A stretch of 64,000 nucleotides of DNA from Paeniglutamicibacter antarcticus (GTDB taxonomy: Bacteria > Actinomycetota > Actinomycetes > Actinomycetales > Micrococcaceae): contig NZ_CZJT01000103.1 in assembly GCF_900010755.1 (NCBI RefSeq), forward strand, positions 351,053-415,052, in the 5' to 3' direction. Positions 43,525 to 52,774 of this stretch are shown one piece after another. The position numbers were made by a program, and so were the translations under genes. Each line of letters opens with the position of its first letter. Within the stretch, counting starts at the first letter, position 1. The notes beneath the pieces are model-generated. The model ran no database searches, was not told where the DNA came from, and worked only from the letters and a program-made list of their open reading frames with translations.

Positions 43525-44808
43525 TTAGCGGTTCGGGTAGTCGCGCTCTGTTTCACCCGTGTAGAGCTGGCGCGGACGGCCAATCTTCATTTCCGGGTCA
43601 AGCAGCATTTCGCGGTACTGGGCAATCCAGCCCGGGAGGCGGCCAATGGCGAAGAGGACGGTGAACATCTTCTCCGGGAAGCCCATGGCCTTGTAGATCA
43701 GGCCGGTGTAGAAGTCCACGTTCGGGTAGAGCTTGCGCGAGATGAAGTAATCATCGCTCAAGGCGCGCTCTTCCAGGGACATCGCGATATCCAGCAGTTC
43801 GTCGTTGCCGCCGAGCTTGTTCAGGATGTCGTGAGCCGTCGCCTTGATGATCTTGGCGCGCGGATCGTAGTTCTTGTATACGCGGTGTCCGAAGCCCATG
43901 AGGCGGACGCCGTCTTCCTTGTTCTTGACCTTCTCCATGAAATCGGCCGGCTTCAAGCCGTCGTTCTGGATCTGGCGCAGCATCTTCAGCACTGCCTCGT
44001 TGGCGCCGCCGTGCGCGGGACCGGAGAGCGCGTTGATGCCGGCGGAAACCGAGGCGAACATGTTCGCGTTCGAGGAACCGACCAGGCGCACGGTGGAGGT
44101 CGAGCAGTTCTGCTCGTGGTCAGCGTGCAGGATCAGCAGCTGGTCCAGTGCCTTGACGATGTCCGGATCCATGTCGTACGGCTCGGCAGCATTGCCGAAG
44201 CTCAAACGCATGAAGTTCTCGACGAGGTTCATCGAGTTATCCGGGTACAGCAGTGCCTGGCCGACGGACTTCTTGTGCGCGTAAGCGGCAATCACCGGCA
44301 TCTTTGCAAGCAGGCGGATGGTCGAAAGTTCGACCTGCTCCTCGTCGAACGGGTCCAGTGAATCCTGGTACCAGGTTGAGAGTGCGGTCACGGCCGAGGA
44401 CAGCACCGGCATCGGGTGTGCGTCACGCGGGAATCCGCCGAAGAAGCCCTTGAGCTCCTCGTGCAGCAAAGTGTGGTGGCGGATCTTCTGGTCGAACGCT
44501 TCGAGCTCGGTGGCCGAGGGAAGGTTGCCGTAGATCAGCAAGTAGCTGGTCTCGAGGAAGCTCGACTTCTCCGCCAACTGCTCGATCGGGTAGCCGCGGT
44601 AGCGCAGGATGCCTGCATCGCCGTCGATATAAGTGATTGCGGACTTGGTCGCCGCGGTGTTCATGAAGCCCGGGTCGTAAGTTACGCCACCCGTCGCCTT
44701 CAACAGCGGGGCAATATTAAAGCCGTTGTTGCCTTCTACGGCCGGAACAACAGGGAGTTCGATGTTGTTGCCGCCGAAGCTGAGCTGAGCAGAATTGTTT
44801 TCCGTCAT
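43525..44808 (-). CDS. gltA: Citrate synthase (type II)
   Basis: Condenses oxaloacetate with acetyl-CoA. 427 residues. The catalytic triad can be placed: His in NALSGPAHGGANE, His in MGFGHRVYKNYDPRA, and Asp in YPNVDFYTG. The N-terminal region (GNNIELPVVPAVEGNNGFNI) is the short beta domain typical of type II Gram-negative and actinobacterial enzymes. The ATG has TTAGGAGATGCA upstream. Its 3' neighbour on the map is a hypothetical gene, 5' is dapC. Confidence 0.96.
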   Translation of the reverse strand: MTENNSAQLSFGGNNIELPVVPAVEGNNGFNIAPLLKATGGVTYDPGFMNTAATKSAITYIDGDAGILRYRGYPIEQLAEKSSFLETSYLLIYGNLPSATELEAFDQKIRHHTLLHEELKGFFGGFPRDAHPMPVLSSAVTALSTWYQDSLDPFDEEQVELSTIRLLAKMPVIAAYAHKKSVGQALLYPDNSMNLVENFMRLSFGNAAEPYDMDPDIVKALDQLLILHADHEQNCSTSTVRLVGSSNANMFASVSAGINALSGPAHGGANEAVLKMLRQIQNDGLKPADFMEKVKNKEDGVRLMGFGHRVYKNYDPRAKIIKATAHDILNKLGGNDELLDIAMSLEERALSDDYFISRKLYPNVDFYTGLIYKAMGFPEKMFTVLFAIGRLPGWIAQYREMLLDPEMKIGRPRQLYTGETERDYPNR

Positions 44809-44911
44809 TGCATCTCCTAACCGGAATACAGATTGATCCGATGGTCAGTAATCAGTGCCACGCTACCGTCTAGTAGGCGCATGACACCAATCGGTTGGTC
44901 ACGTTTTGGAC

Positions 44912-46021
44912 TCAGCGAGCCGCATTGAGCCGTTGAACGGCGCTGGCTATCCGTTCATCGCTTGCCGTGAGCGCAATGCGCACAAAATCCTTGCCCGCTT
45001 CACCGTAGAACGCTCCGGGCCCGGCAACGATTCCGAGCTCTGCAAGCCGGCCCATGGTGACCCAGCATTCCTCGTCGGCGGTGCACCACAGGTACAGTCC
45101 CGCCACGGAGTCTTCGATGCGCAACCCGAAGCCCTCCAGGGCCGGGATCAACGCCTCGCGACGCGCGCGATACAGGGATTTTTGTGCGGCAACATGCGCT
45201 TCGTCGGCAAGGGCCACGCGCATGGCATCCTGCACCGGTGCCGGCACGATCATCCCCGCATGTTTGCGGCTGTTGATCAACGCGGGCATGAGGTTTGGTG
45301 CACCGGCCACGAAGGCTGCGCGGTACCCGGCAACATTCGATTGCTTGGACAGCGAGTACACCGAAATCAGGTCATTGTGATCTCCCCCACAAACGGCCTC
45401 TTCGAGCAGGCTCGGGACACCGTTTTCGTACTCGCCCCAACCCAATTCGGCATAGCACTCATCGGAGGCGACAATCGCACCGATGGCGCGGGCGCTATCA
45501 ACCAGGCCCTTGAGTTCGGCAACGTCACGCACGATGCCGGTGGGATTGCCCGGGGAATTCACCCAGATCAGCTTCACGCGCTGGCGGTCAGCCTCACTGA
45601 GCTCGTCAAGCGAGTCGGCGGCGATCGAATCGGCGCCGGCAAGTGTGGCACCGATGTCATAGGTCGGGTAGGCAACGCGCGGGCGAACCACCAGGTCCCC
45701 GGCCCCCAGCCCGAGCAGCAGCGGCAGCCAGGCAACCATTTCCTTGGAGCCAACCGTGGGCATCACGTCGTTGGTGGACAGTCCGTGGACATTGCGTCGG
45801 CGGGCGAACCATTCGACGATGGCCTCGCGCAGCGCAAGGGTGCCGTGCGTGGTGGGGTAGCCCGGGGCGTCGGCGCCGGCACGCAGCGCGTCAATGACGA
45901 TCTGCGGCGTGGGGTCCACCGGGGTCCCGATGGACAGGTTCACTGGCCCGTCGGGGTGCTCGGCCGCCTTGGCGGTGTACGGGGCAAGCGCGGTCCAGGG
46001 GTACTCGGGAAGAATCAGCAT
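44912..46021 (-). CDS. dapC: Succinyldiaminopimelate transaminase
   Basis: A fold-type I PLP aminotransferase, 369 residues. The PLP lysine lies in VYSLSKQSNVAGYR; NSPGNPTGIV and SDECYAELGW are the class I signatures. The N-terminal LPEYPWTALAPYTAKAAEHPDG is characteristic of actinobacterial DapC. It is encoded 9 bp after fdxA on the same strand, the usual actinobacterial arrangement, and complements dapD and dapE in this window. Confidence 0.92.
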   Translation of the reverse strand: MLILPEYPWTALAPYTAKAAEHPDGPVNLSIGTPVDPTPQIVIDALRAGADAPGYPTTHGTLALREAIVEWFARRRNVHGLSTNDVMPTVGSKEMVAWLPLLLGLGAGDLVVRPRVAYPTYDIGATLAGADSIAADSLDELSEADRQRVKLIWVNSPGNPTGIVRDVAELKGLVDSARAIGAIVASDECYAELGWGEYENGVPSLLEEAVCGGDHNDLISVYSLSKQSNVAGYRAAFVAGAPNLMPALINSRKHAGMIVPAPVQDAMRVALADEAHVAAQKSLYRARREALIPALEGFGLRIEDSVAGLYLWCTADEECWVTMGRLAELGIVAGPGAFYGEAGKDFVRIALTASDERIASAVQRLNAAR

Positions 46022-46030
46022 GTGCGGGGC

Positions 46031-46354
46031 TTATTCCTGGTTCTGTGGCGGCAGCACCGCAATGATCGGGTGGTCAATACCCATGTTGCCAAGCTTCGCG
46101 GCACCGCCCGGGGAACCGATCTCGTCGAAGAATTCGACGTTGGCCTTGTAGTACTCGGACCACTCTTCGGGGGTGTCGTCCTCGTAGTAGATCGCTTCCA
46201 CGGGGCATACCGGCTCACACGCCCCGCAATCGACGCATTCGTCGGGGTGGATGTACAGCGAGCGTTCGCCCTCGTAGATACAGTCAACGGGGCACTCTTC
46301 GATGCAGGCCTTGTCTTTAACGTCGACACATGGCTGGGCGATGATGTAGGTCAC
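46031..46354 (-). CDS. fdxA: Seven-iron ferredoxin
   Basis: 107 residues. The first cluster site reads CVDVKDKACIEECPVDCI, with a three-cysteine pattern for a 3Fe-4S centre, and the second CVDCGACEPVCPVEAI with CxxCxxCxxxCP for a 4Fe-4S centre. A C-terminal acidic extension (YEDDTPEEWSEYYKANVEFF) is the family norm. It starts at a GTG with AAGGAAGG upstream. Electron carrier; partners are not in the window. Confidence 0.94.
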   Translation of the reverse strand: MTYIIAQPCVDVKDKACIEECPVDCIYEGERSLYIHPDECVDCGACEPVCPVEAIYYEDDTPEEWSEYYKANVEFFDEIGSPGGAAKLGNMGIDHPIIAVLPPQNQE

Positions 46355-46515
46355 GGTACCCGGGGCCTTCCTTTACTACGAAAATGTTCTCTGGCGTGCA
46401 TGCGGCTGGACATGCATGAGACAAGCTTAGTCCTGCCCTGCCCTGAATGCCGCGCCAGGGTCCCGGAAGGGTGTTTCCGGCTTCCCTCCGGCGCCCCCGG
46501 GCCCGGCGCCCGGCC

Positions 46516-46521
46516 TAGAAT
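46516..46521 (+). promoter_or_regulatory. -10 box of the SH3-like small gene (leaderless)
   Basis: TAGAAT six bases before the ATG at 46528. Confidence 0.55.
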
Positions 46522-46527
46522 TGTGCC

Positions 46528-46782
46528 ATGAGCTCGGATATTTTCCCCTTCATGGTGCCCGGCGCCCGCGTGGTCGTGCGTTACCGGTTGGCCCCCGGCG
46601 ATCACGGTCCGGCCGGCGAAGCTGTCAGTGACGCCCTGGGCTACCTGGTGGAGATCGATGCGACCTCCGTGCTGGTGCAAACCCGCACCGTGAACGTGCG
46701 AATCAACAGGTCGAGCATCACCCACGCCAAGGAAGTTCCCCCGCCGCCGGTTCGGAAGCAGCGAGCCGCGCCGCAGCCTTGA
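46528..46782 (+). CDS. Small SH3-like domain protein (N-terminal domain type of Rv0428c acetyltransferases)
   Basis: 84 residues. GARVVVRYRLAPG..., DALGYLVEIDATSVLVQTRTVNVRINRSSITHAKEVPPPP resembles the beta-barrel domain that precedes the GNAT domain in Rv0428c-like proteins, including the closing VPPPP. Here the protein stops right after it and no acetyltransferase follows. The resemblance is from memory of the family, so the call is tentative. It may be a free-standing RNA- or protein-binding domain or a truncated relic. Leaderless start. Confidence 0.6.
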   Translation: MSSDIFPFMVPGARVVVRYRLAPGDHGPAGEAVSDALGYLVEIDATSVLVQTRTVNVRINRSSITHAKEVPPPPVRKQRAAPQP

Positions 46783-46880
46783 TGCCGCAGCTTTCGCAGC
46801 ACACCAAGACCGGCTGGGGCAGCTTGAACGAGGCTTTCGCCCGGGACCCCCGGTACATCGCGGACCCCGGCACATGTGAT

Positions 46881-46893
46881 TTGAATGATTCAA
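46881..46893 (+). promoter_or_regulatory. ArsR/SmtB-type operator candidate
   Basis: TTGAAT-G-ATTCAA is a perfect 13-bp inverted repeat containing the TGAAT/ATTCA half-sites common in ArsR-family operators. It lies 19 bp upstream of the -10 box of the regulator gene, so autoregulation is likely. Confidence 0.55.
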
Positions 46894-46912
46894 TCAGTGG
46901 CGGTTTTTCCCG

Positions 46913-46918
46913 TATGCT
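46913..46918 (+). promoter_or_regulatory. -10 box of ArsR-type gene (leaderless)
   Basis: TATGCT six bases before the ATG at 46925. Confidence 0.55.
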
Positions 46919-46924
46919 GATTCC

Positions 46925-47419
46925 ATGGCCACAGATGAAGAGGTACAGGCCCGTGCGCGGGCGCTTAGCTCCCCGCTCCGTCTTCGCATTTTGCGACTCT
47001 GTCTGCACGAATCGCGCACCAACAAGGAAATCGCGGACCTGTTGGATATCAACCCGGCAACCTCGCTGCACCACGTGCGCACGTTGCTTTCCAACGGGTT
47101 CCTCGCAGCCGAGGAGACCCGCCGCGGCAACCGTGGCGCCAAAGAGGTCCCCTACCGCAGCACCAAGCTCTCCTGGGGCACCAAGCTGCCGGATGCAGCC
47201 CCGTTGCTGGTGGACACCTTCCTGCAGGAGATCGACGGTTTAGCCCCTGAGGAAATCCAGGTATTGCGCGTGGGTCTCAAGCTGAACGAGGCAACCCAGA
47301 AGGAAATGCTGGCGCGCATCTATGCGGTCATCGACGACTACGCCATGCGTGAATCCGATCCCGACGGTGTTGCCACGTCCCTGTTCATGGCACACCACCT
47401 GGACCTGAGCGCCAACTAG
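46925..47419 (+). CDS. ArsR-like winged-helix transcriptional regulator
   Basis: 164 residues. The N-terminal winged helix is ARALSSPLRLRILRLCLHESRTNKEIADLLDINPATSLHHVRTLLSNGFLAAEE. The C-terminal 80 residues form a probable dimer or effector domain (DTFLQEIDGLAPEEIQVLRVGLKLNEATQKEML). No clear metal-binding cysteine cluster is visible, so it is likely a non-metal member. A palindromic operator overlaps its promoter. The target beyond itself is unknown; a terminator follows directly. Confidence 0.87.
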   Translation: MATDEEVQARARALSSPLRLRILRLCLHESRTNKEIADLLDINPATSLHHVRTLLSNGFLAAEETRRGNRGAKEVPYRSTKLSWGTKLPDAAPLLVDTFLQEIDGLAPEEIQVLRVGLKLNEATQKEMLARIYAVIDDYAMRESDPDGVATSLFMAHHLDLSAN

Positions 47420-47480
47420 AACTGAACCCCGCACGGACAGGGTCCAAGCGAGAAAAACAGCAACCCGGTCTGGTCGCAGG

Positions 47481-47524
47481 CATGAGTAAGGCCCGGAAGG
47501 AAAACCTTCCGGGCCTTACTCATG
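47481..47524. terminator. Bidirectional terminator
   Basis: A perfect 20-bp stem (47481-47500 with 47505-47524) with an AAAA loop, between convergent genes. Confidence 0.85.
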
Positions 47525-47544
47525 CATTCACGTTCTTTTCGGTA

Positions 47545-47985
47545 CTACGCGGTGCTCCGCGTACGTACGCGCAGGTGGCGCGAGGCCAGTGCGATCGCAA
47601 CGACCACCGGCACGATGATTCCGTACACCCAGATGGTGCCGGCCAGAGCGGGGCCCGGCAGGACCTCGAAATACTGTGCCGAAACAATCATCTGGTTGTG
47701 GGCATCTGCGGAGATGAACGCAACCATCACATAGGTGCTCAAACCGGTCAGCGCACCGACCCAGAGCTTGCCACGGCGCATCGCCGTCCAATAGGACAGC
47801 GCACCGGTCAGCAGCAAGGCCAGGACTGCGCCCCACGGGATCGGGGTGTCCCCCGCATACGACATGGTCGCGTGCAGGATGCTCCCCACCACGGCGGCAA
47901 GCGCCCCGGCGGCCAAAGCCGCCAGGACGCTTACCAGCATGGGGGCTAAAACGCCCCGTTGCTGGTTAGGCCTTGGCTCGTGCAC
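47545..47985 (-). CDS. Four-helix membrane protein (DUF6113-like)
   Basis: 146 residues with four hydrophobic segments (MLVSVLAALAAGALAAVVGS; WGAVLALLLTGALSYWTA; LWVGALTGLSTYVMVAFIS; GTIWVYGIIVPVVVAIALAS) and a basic C-terminus. It has no known function and is conserved beside typA in related genomes as far as I recall. The GTG at 47985 overlaps the typA end by 20 bp, with AAGGTCAACC as ribosome site; the ATG at 47940 is an alternative. Confidence 0.78.
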   Translation of the reverse strand: MHEPRPNQQRGVLAPMLVSVLAALAAGALAAVVGSILHATMSYAGDTPIPWGAVLALLLTGALSYWTAMRRGKLWVGALTGLSTYVMVAFISADAHNQMIVSAQYFEVLPGPALAGTIWVYGIIVPVVVAIALASRHLRVRTRSTA

Positions 47986-49876
47986 GGTTGACCTTGGCGC
48001 GTTCGCTGGCGTTCAGGACGACCTTGCGGATGCGGATTGCCTCCGGGGTGACCTCAACGCACTCGTCTTCGCGAGCGAATTCGAGGGACTCTTCAAGAGT
48101 CAGGTTGCGCGGCGGGGTCATGTTCTCGAAGGTGTCCGAGGAAGCTGCACGCATGTTGGTGAGCTGCTTTTCCTTGGTGATGTTCACGTCCATGTCATCG
48201 GCGCGTGAGTTCTCGCCGACGATCATGCCCTCGTAGACCTCGGAGGTCGGCTGAACGAAGAAGTTCATGCGTTCCTGGAGCTTGATCATTGCGAACGGGG
48301 TGACCACACCGGAACGGTCGGCAACGATCGAACCGTTGTTGCGGTATTCGATCGGGCCGTGCCACGGCTCGTAGCCCTCGGCCAGCGAGGAAGCGATGCC
48401 GGCACCGCGGGTGTCGGTCAGGAAGCGGGTGCGGAAACCGATCAGGCCACGGGCCGGAACGATGAATTCCATGCGGCACCAGCCGGTACCGTGGTTGGCC
48501 ATGTTGGTCATGCGGCCCTTGCGGGCAGCCATCAGCTGGGTCACGGCGCCGAGGAATTCTTCCGGCACGTCGATGGTCATGTGCTCCATCGGCTCGTGCA
48601 GCTTGCCGTCGATCTTCTTGGTAACAACCTGCGGCTTGCCAACGGTCAGCTCGAAGCCTTCGCGACGCATCTGCTCAACGAGGATGGCCAAAGCCAATTC
48701 GCCACGGCCCTGGACTTCCCAGGCATCCGGACGCTCGGTCGGAAGGATGTTCAGCGAAACGTTGCCGATCAGTTCCTTGTCGAGGCGGTCCTTGACCTGG
48801 CGTGCGGTGACCTTGGCGCCCTTGACCTTGCCGGCCAGCGGCGAGGTGTTGATACCAATGGTCATCGAGATGGCCGGCGGGTCAACGGTGATCAGCGGCA
48901 GCGGCTTCGGGTTTTCCAGGTCGGTGAGGGTTTCACCGATCATGATGTCTTCGATGCCTGCAACTGCAACGATCTCGCCCGGTCCTGCTTCTTCGGCCGG
49001 AACACGGGTCAGACCCTTGGTGGCCAGCAGTTCGGTGATCTTGACCTGCTTCATGGTGCCATCCTGGCGGGCCCAGTTGACCTGCATGCCCTTGCGCAAG
49101 GTGCCGTTGAAGATACGCAGCAGTGCCAGACGACCCAGGAACGGCGAGGCGTCAAGGTTGGTGACGTGTGCCTGAAGGACTTCGCCTTCGGTGTAGGTCG
49201 GGGCCGGAACGTGCTTGATGATGGTCGCGAACAGAGGCTCGAGGTCCTCGTTGTCCGGCATGGTGCCGTCGGCAGGCTGGTTCTCCGAAGCGAAGCCGGC
49301 CTTGCCCGAAGCGAAGACGATCGGGACGTTCAGGATCTTGTCCAGGTCCAGGTCCGGTGCTTCGTCGGCGAGGTCCGAGGCCAGGCCCAGGAGCAGGTCC
49401 ATGGAGTCGGAGATGACGCCGTCGATGCGCGCATCGGGACGGTCGGTCTTGTTGACCACGATGATGACCGGCAGGTTGGCAACCAGTGCCTTACGCAGCA
49501 CGAAGCGGGTCTGCGGCAGCGGGCCCTCGGAAGCGTCAACGAGGAGAACAACGCCGTCAACCATGGACAGGCCGCGCTCTACTTCGCCACCGAAGTCGGC
49601 GTGACCCGGGGTATCGATGATGTTCATGGTCATCTTGTGGCCGTTGGCGGCCGGGCCTTCGTAGAACACGGTGGTGTTCTTGGCCAGAATGGTGATGCCC
49701 TTTTCGCGTTCGAGCTCGCCGGAGTCCATCACGCGATCTTCGGTATCACCGTGGCTGTCGAATGCACCAGTCTGCTGGAGCATTGCGTTGACCAAAGTGG
49801 TCTTGCCGTGGTCAACGTGCGCAACGATTGCTACGTTACGCAGGTCTTCGCGACGAATGAGAGTGGAATCTGACAT
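47966..49876 (-). CDS. typA: Ribosome-associated GTPase TypA/BipA
   Basis: 636 residues. The G-domain motifs are [12 protein letters not shown] (G1), [21 protein letters not shown] (G3) and VVNKTDRP (G4), followed by EF-G-like domains II, III and V and the BipA-specific C-terminal domain with [23 protein letters not shown] and [26 protein letters not shown] motifs. It acts on the 50S subunit, especially at low temperature and in stress. The ATG at 49876 gives the normal N-terminus; a TAGAAT promoter box lies about 70 bp upstream. Confidence 0.95.
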   Translation of the reverse strand: MSDSTLIRREDLRNVAIVAHVDHGKTTLVNAMLQQTGAFDSHGDTEDRVMDSGELEREKGITILAKNTTVFYEGPAANGHKMTMNIIDTPGHADFGGEVERGLSMVDGVVLLVDASEGPLPQTRFVLRKALVANLPVIIVVNKTDRPDARIDGVISDSMDLLLGLASDLADEAPDLDLDKILNVPIVFASGKAGFASENQPADGTMPDNEDLEPLFATIIKHVPAPTYTEGEVLQAHVTNLDASPFLGRLALLRIFNGTLRKGMQVNWARQDGTMKQVKITELLATKGLTRVPAEEAGPGEIVAVAGIEDIMIGETLTDLENPKPLPLITVDPPAISMTIGINTSPLAGKVKGAKVTARQVKDRLDKELIGNVSLNILPTERPDAWEVQGRGELALAILVEQMRREGFELTVGKPQVVTKKIDGKLHEPMEHMTIDVPEEFLGAVTQLMAARKGRMTNMANHGTGWCRMEFIVPARGLIGFRTRFLTDTRGAGIASSLAEGYEPWHGPIEYRNNGSIVADRSGVVTPFAMIKLQERMNFFVQPTSEVYEGMIVGENSRADDMDVNITKEKQLTNMRAASSDTFENMTPPRNLTLEESLEFAREDECVEVTPEAIRIRKVVLNASERAKVNRARAKA

Positions 49877-50053
49877 GCGAAAAGGCTCACTTCTTCTAGA
49901 GAATTTTGGGTCTCGGGGTTCGGGGCCACGATTGACCCAATTAACCATTCTAGTACTTCTGGAAAAACTGGCGGAAATCGTGCCGAACATCACCCGGGTA
50001 TCAGTGGCGCATTTCGCCCTGAATTTACCTGCCCAATAGCAACGATACGCCAT

Positions 50054-50578
50054 TGCTCCCCGGAATCCCGGGGTTTTTCCGACGAGTTCGCGAGCCGTAA
50101 ATCACACGAACTTTTTCGGGAAATTTTGAGCCTCGCGCGCCCGCAAGGCAAAACGCGTCCGGATCAGCCACTCACAGGGCCAGATGTATCCAGAGCTTTG
50201 GGGCGTCCGATCACCTCAAACCTCACCGTTTGCCTGCCCGAACCCGATGCCGGTAGGCCCCCATCATTTCGCGTGTCTCCGCCGAGCCACGCGGCACGTC
50301 GCCCTGCCTTCCGACTTTGACCAAGTGCCACTGCCGGGCGCCTTGATGGTGCACTACAAACACGACAAAAACCAGGGCCGTCCAGGAGTTCAGATGCGTA
50401 CATCGTCGGTTTCAAGCCCATCGATGGCATGGACATCCTCGATGAGATTGCCTCACGATTCAAATTTGTCCACCAGGAATCAAAGCTGGCAGGAGGCGTC
50501 CGAGATGAATAATTCATCTTCCACGGCGAGCACTAACAACTTTGCCGGGGCGCAGCATTCCCGAGCTATCGTTGGCAC
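50054..50578. other. 525-bp intergenic region with a possible gene remnant
   Basis: No complete gene is seen. A plus-strand frame open from 50321 to the TAA at 50510-50512 reads like protein at its end (AYIVGFKPIDGMDILDEIAS) but has no proper start and no recognised family, so it may be a decayed C-terminus. The typA promoter lies at the left edge. Confidence 0.35.
50567..50572 (+). promoter_or_regulatory. -10 box of acetyltransferase gene (leaderless)
   Basis: TATCGT six bases before the ATG at 50579. Confidence 0.45.
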
Positions 50579-51163
50579 ATGGCTGAAATTCATGGACTTG
50601 AAGACCTCCTGACCGTTCTGAATGCCGGGGAGACAATTCCTGGCGGTTCACCGCACCATTCGGCGATGCATGCAGCGAGCCAAGAGTCGTTGCGCATCAC
50701 CGCCGAGCTCAACGGCCGCTACCATTCCCCCGCCGAGGTGCGGGCGCTCTTCAGTGAACTGACCGGTCGCCAAGTGCCGGAATCCTTCCTGCTCTTCCCG
50801 CCGTTCAGCGCAGATTTCGGCAAGAACATCCGGATCGGCGAGGATGTGTTCATCAACAGCGGTTGCCGCTTCCAGGACCAGGGCGGCATCGAGATCGGTA
50901 CAGGCTCCCTCATCGGCCACAACGCGGTCATCACGACGTTGAACCACGACATGCTGCCAAGCAGGCGGGCCGACATGCACCCGGCCCGCGTGGTGATCGG
51001 GACGGGCGTATGGTTTGGGGCCAACGTGACGGTGCTGCCTGGCATCACCATCGGCGATGGCGCCGTCGTGGGTGCGGGGGCAGTCGTCACCAAGGACGTG
51101 CGGGCGGGTGCTGTGGTCGTCGGGGTTCCGGCGAGACAGGTGGGCACAGTACCGAAAGGGTAA
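50579..51163 (+). CDS. Hexapeptide-repeat O-acetyltransferase (maltose/galactoside type)
   Basis: 194 residues. After an N-terminal helical region ([30 protein letters not shown], the maltose acetyltransferase cap) the left-handed beta-helix shows hexapeptide repeats ([41 protein letters not shown]). The catalytic histidine is in NHDMLPS. The end ([22 protein letters not shown]) is the LacA/Maa family terminus. It acetylates sugars from acetyl-CoA; the sugar is not known. The first 30 residues are unusual, with an HLEDLL-type extension. It overlaps a histidine kinase remnant on the other strand. Confidence 0.87.
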   Translation: MAEIHGLEDLLTVLNAGETIPGGSPHHSAMHAASQESLRITAELNGRYHSPAEVRALFSELTGRQVPESFLLFPPFSADFGKNIRIGEDVFINSGCRFQDQGGIEIGTGSLIGHNAVITTLNHDMLPSRRADMHPARVVIGTGVWFGANVTVLPGITIGDGAVVGAGAVVTKDVRAGAVVVGVPARQVGTVPKG

Positions 51164-51668
51164 CCCCCTCACCGGGGCGCGCAGCTACCAGCGATGGCAC
51201 CGCGATGTCTTTCGTTCTGTACTCCGCTGGGTGTCCGTCGAGCTGGAGGGTGCCGGCGGCGGGGGCCGGAACATCTGCCGCGCCACCGAGATTCCAGAGG
51301 ATGTCCACTCCCTCCGCATCGTCCCTCTCCATCTCCACAACGTTTCCCGCAACGGCCCGGGCTCCATCTTTCAGCGGCACCCGCTGGTCAATGTGCGGGG
51401 ATTCATCGCCTAAAACCAGCAGCTGCTCGCACAGTGCGCGCAGTCGAGCGAGTCCCCTGCGCAGCGCATCTTGCCGCTGGAGGCGCTCCTCATACGGGGT
51501 GGCCGCCAGCAGGTGCTCGGATTGGAAGGAAACGGCGGCAACCGGTGTGCGTAACTCGTGGGCAGCCTCGGCCGCGAAACGCCGCTGCCCGGCAAGGGCC
51601 TCCGCGGCCCGGAGGTGATGGGCCCCGAGGAACCGGGCCAGTTCCTCGGGGACGCTGTCGCGCGGCAA
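51087..51668 (-). pseudogene. Fragment of a sensor histidine kinase
   Basis: About 193 codons remain. They contain the phospho-acceptor block (RRFAAEAAHELRTPVAAVSFQSEHLL), with H in the HELRTP motif, and a following dimerisation helix, but no sensor or membrane domain before it and no ATP-binding catalytic motifs (N, G1, G2) after it. The frame then runs into the 3' end of the acetyltransferase antisense. No response-regulator gene is next to it. It is best read as a decayed remnant rather than a working kinase. Confidence 0.7.
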
Positions 51669-51691
51669 GGCCCCCGGAACCTTTCCACCGG

Positions 51692-52414
51692 CTACGGCTC
51701 GGTGGAGCCGATGCCGGTCTCCCGCCCTGCCCGTTGCACCGCGGCGGCCGCAATCATTGACTGACCCACAACATAAGTGAGCATGATCCAGAACCCGTGC
51801 CCCGGCAGCTCGAACTCAGTGAATGAACGCAGCGCAATGAGCCCGTCGGACAGCAGGAAAATAGCCCCGCCTACACCGGCGAGCGCCCCAAGCCCGGTGG
51901 CGAGCATCGCCATCATCATCAGTGCCAGCCCGTAAATCACGACCGGAACCAGCAACGCACCTGCGCCCGGAGCACAGGAGATGACCAGCACGGCGAACGC
52001 CGCAATATATGGCAGGGTGAGCAAGGGTCGGGCAGCCGCCGAACTACGGCGGTACGGCCAGAGCGCCAAGATGTAGAACACTTGGGCCACCATGAAGCAC
52101 CCGACCATGACCAGGAACCCCGCATCACCTCCCACAAAGCGCGGAATCGCGTCTCCCAGCCAAGAAAAACACAAGGCGATGAGCACCATTCGGATTAGAG
52201 GCTGGCGTGCGCCCGTACTCGCGAACCACACCGCTCCAAACAACAGCGGCATCAACAGAATTTGGGTCGCGGCGGAGACAACTTCGTCCGGAGCGGTGAG
52301 CTGCGCGATCAGGTGCGCTGCGGTCACCACGATCAGGGCCGCCCCGCATACGATGGACACCGGCTTTCGGCCGGTCATTCCCGTCCGTGGCGTCCGCACA
52401 AGGTCCGCGTTCAT
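51692..52414 (-). CDS. YhhN-family (TMEM86-like, lysoplasmalogenase) membrane protein
   Basis: 240 residues with about eight hydrophobic helices. SWLGDAIPRFVGGDAGFLVMVGCFMVAQVFYILALWPYRR is the conserved YhhN core, and GAIFLLSDGLIALRSF follows, with an Asp in each that could bind metal or substrate. Members in animals cleave lysoplasmalogens; the bacterial role is not settled. The start at 52414 has GGGGAGAAG upstream; the longer frame to 52480 is not supported. Confidence 0.85.
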   Translation of the reverse strand: MNADLVRTPRTGMTGRKPVSIVCGAALIVVTAAHLIAQLTAPDEVVSAATQILLMPLLFGAVWFASTGARQPLIRMVLIALCFSWLGDAIPRFVGGDAGFLVMVGCFMVAQVFYILALWPYRRSSAAARPLLTLPYIAAFAVLVISCAPGAGALLVPVVIYGLALMMMAMLATGLGALAGVGGAIFLLSDGLIALRSFTEFELPGHGFWIMLTYVVGQSMIAAAAVQRAGRETGIGSTEP

Positions 52415-52619
52415 GGTCTTCTCCCCAATAGTGCCGCCCGTGTGGGCACGTTCACCCGAGGGTAGCGCGATGCCTCGCATCCCGGCAATGCCATACGCCT
52501 ATTGGCAAGAGGCCATCTCCTCCGCATCGGCAGCTGGACTCCCTGCGCCCTGGATGCACCACGCACCACATAGGCACCCCCCCCGAACAGCATTCAGGGC
52601 ATGTTGTCCCCCGGGTATT

Positions 52620-52657
52620 CACTGTCCCAACGCGCTTTCCCCGCACTGTCCCAACGC
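52620..52657 (+). repeat. Two 14-bp direct repeats upstream of the SDR gene
   Basis: CACTGTCCCAACGC occurs at 52620-52633 and 52644-52657, a 24-bp period. They lie 50-70 bp upstream of a TTGACC/TAGAAT promoter-like pair (52716-52736), so they may be an activator site. Confidence 0.5.
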
Positions 52658-52774
52658 ACTGACATCACACGGTTCCGAACGAACCAGCCCCATGTCAGCT
52701 TCGCGGTTGACCACCTGGTTCAGTCGATAGAATGTTCGGAGGCATCACCCGCAGTCCATGAAAATGAGGTTTCA

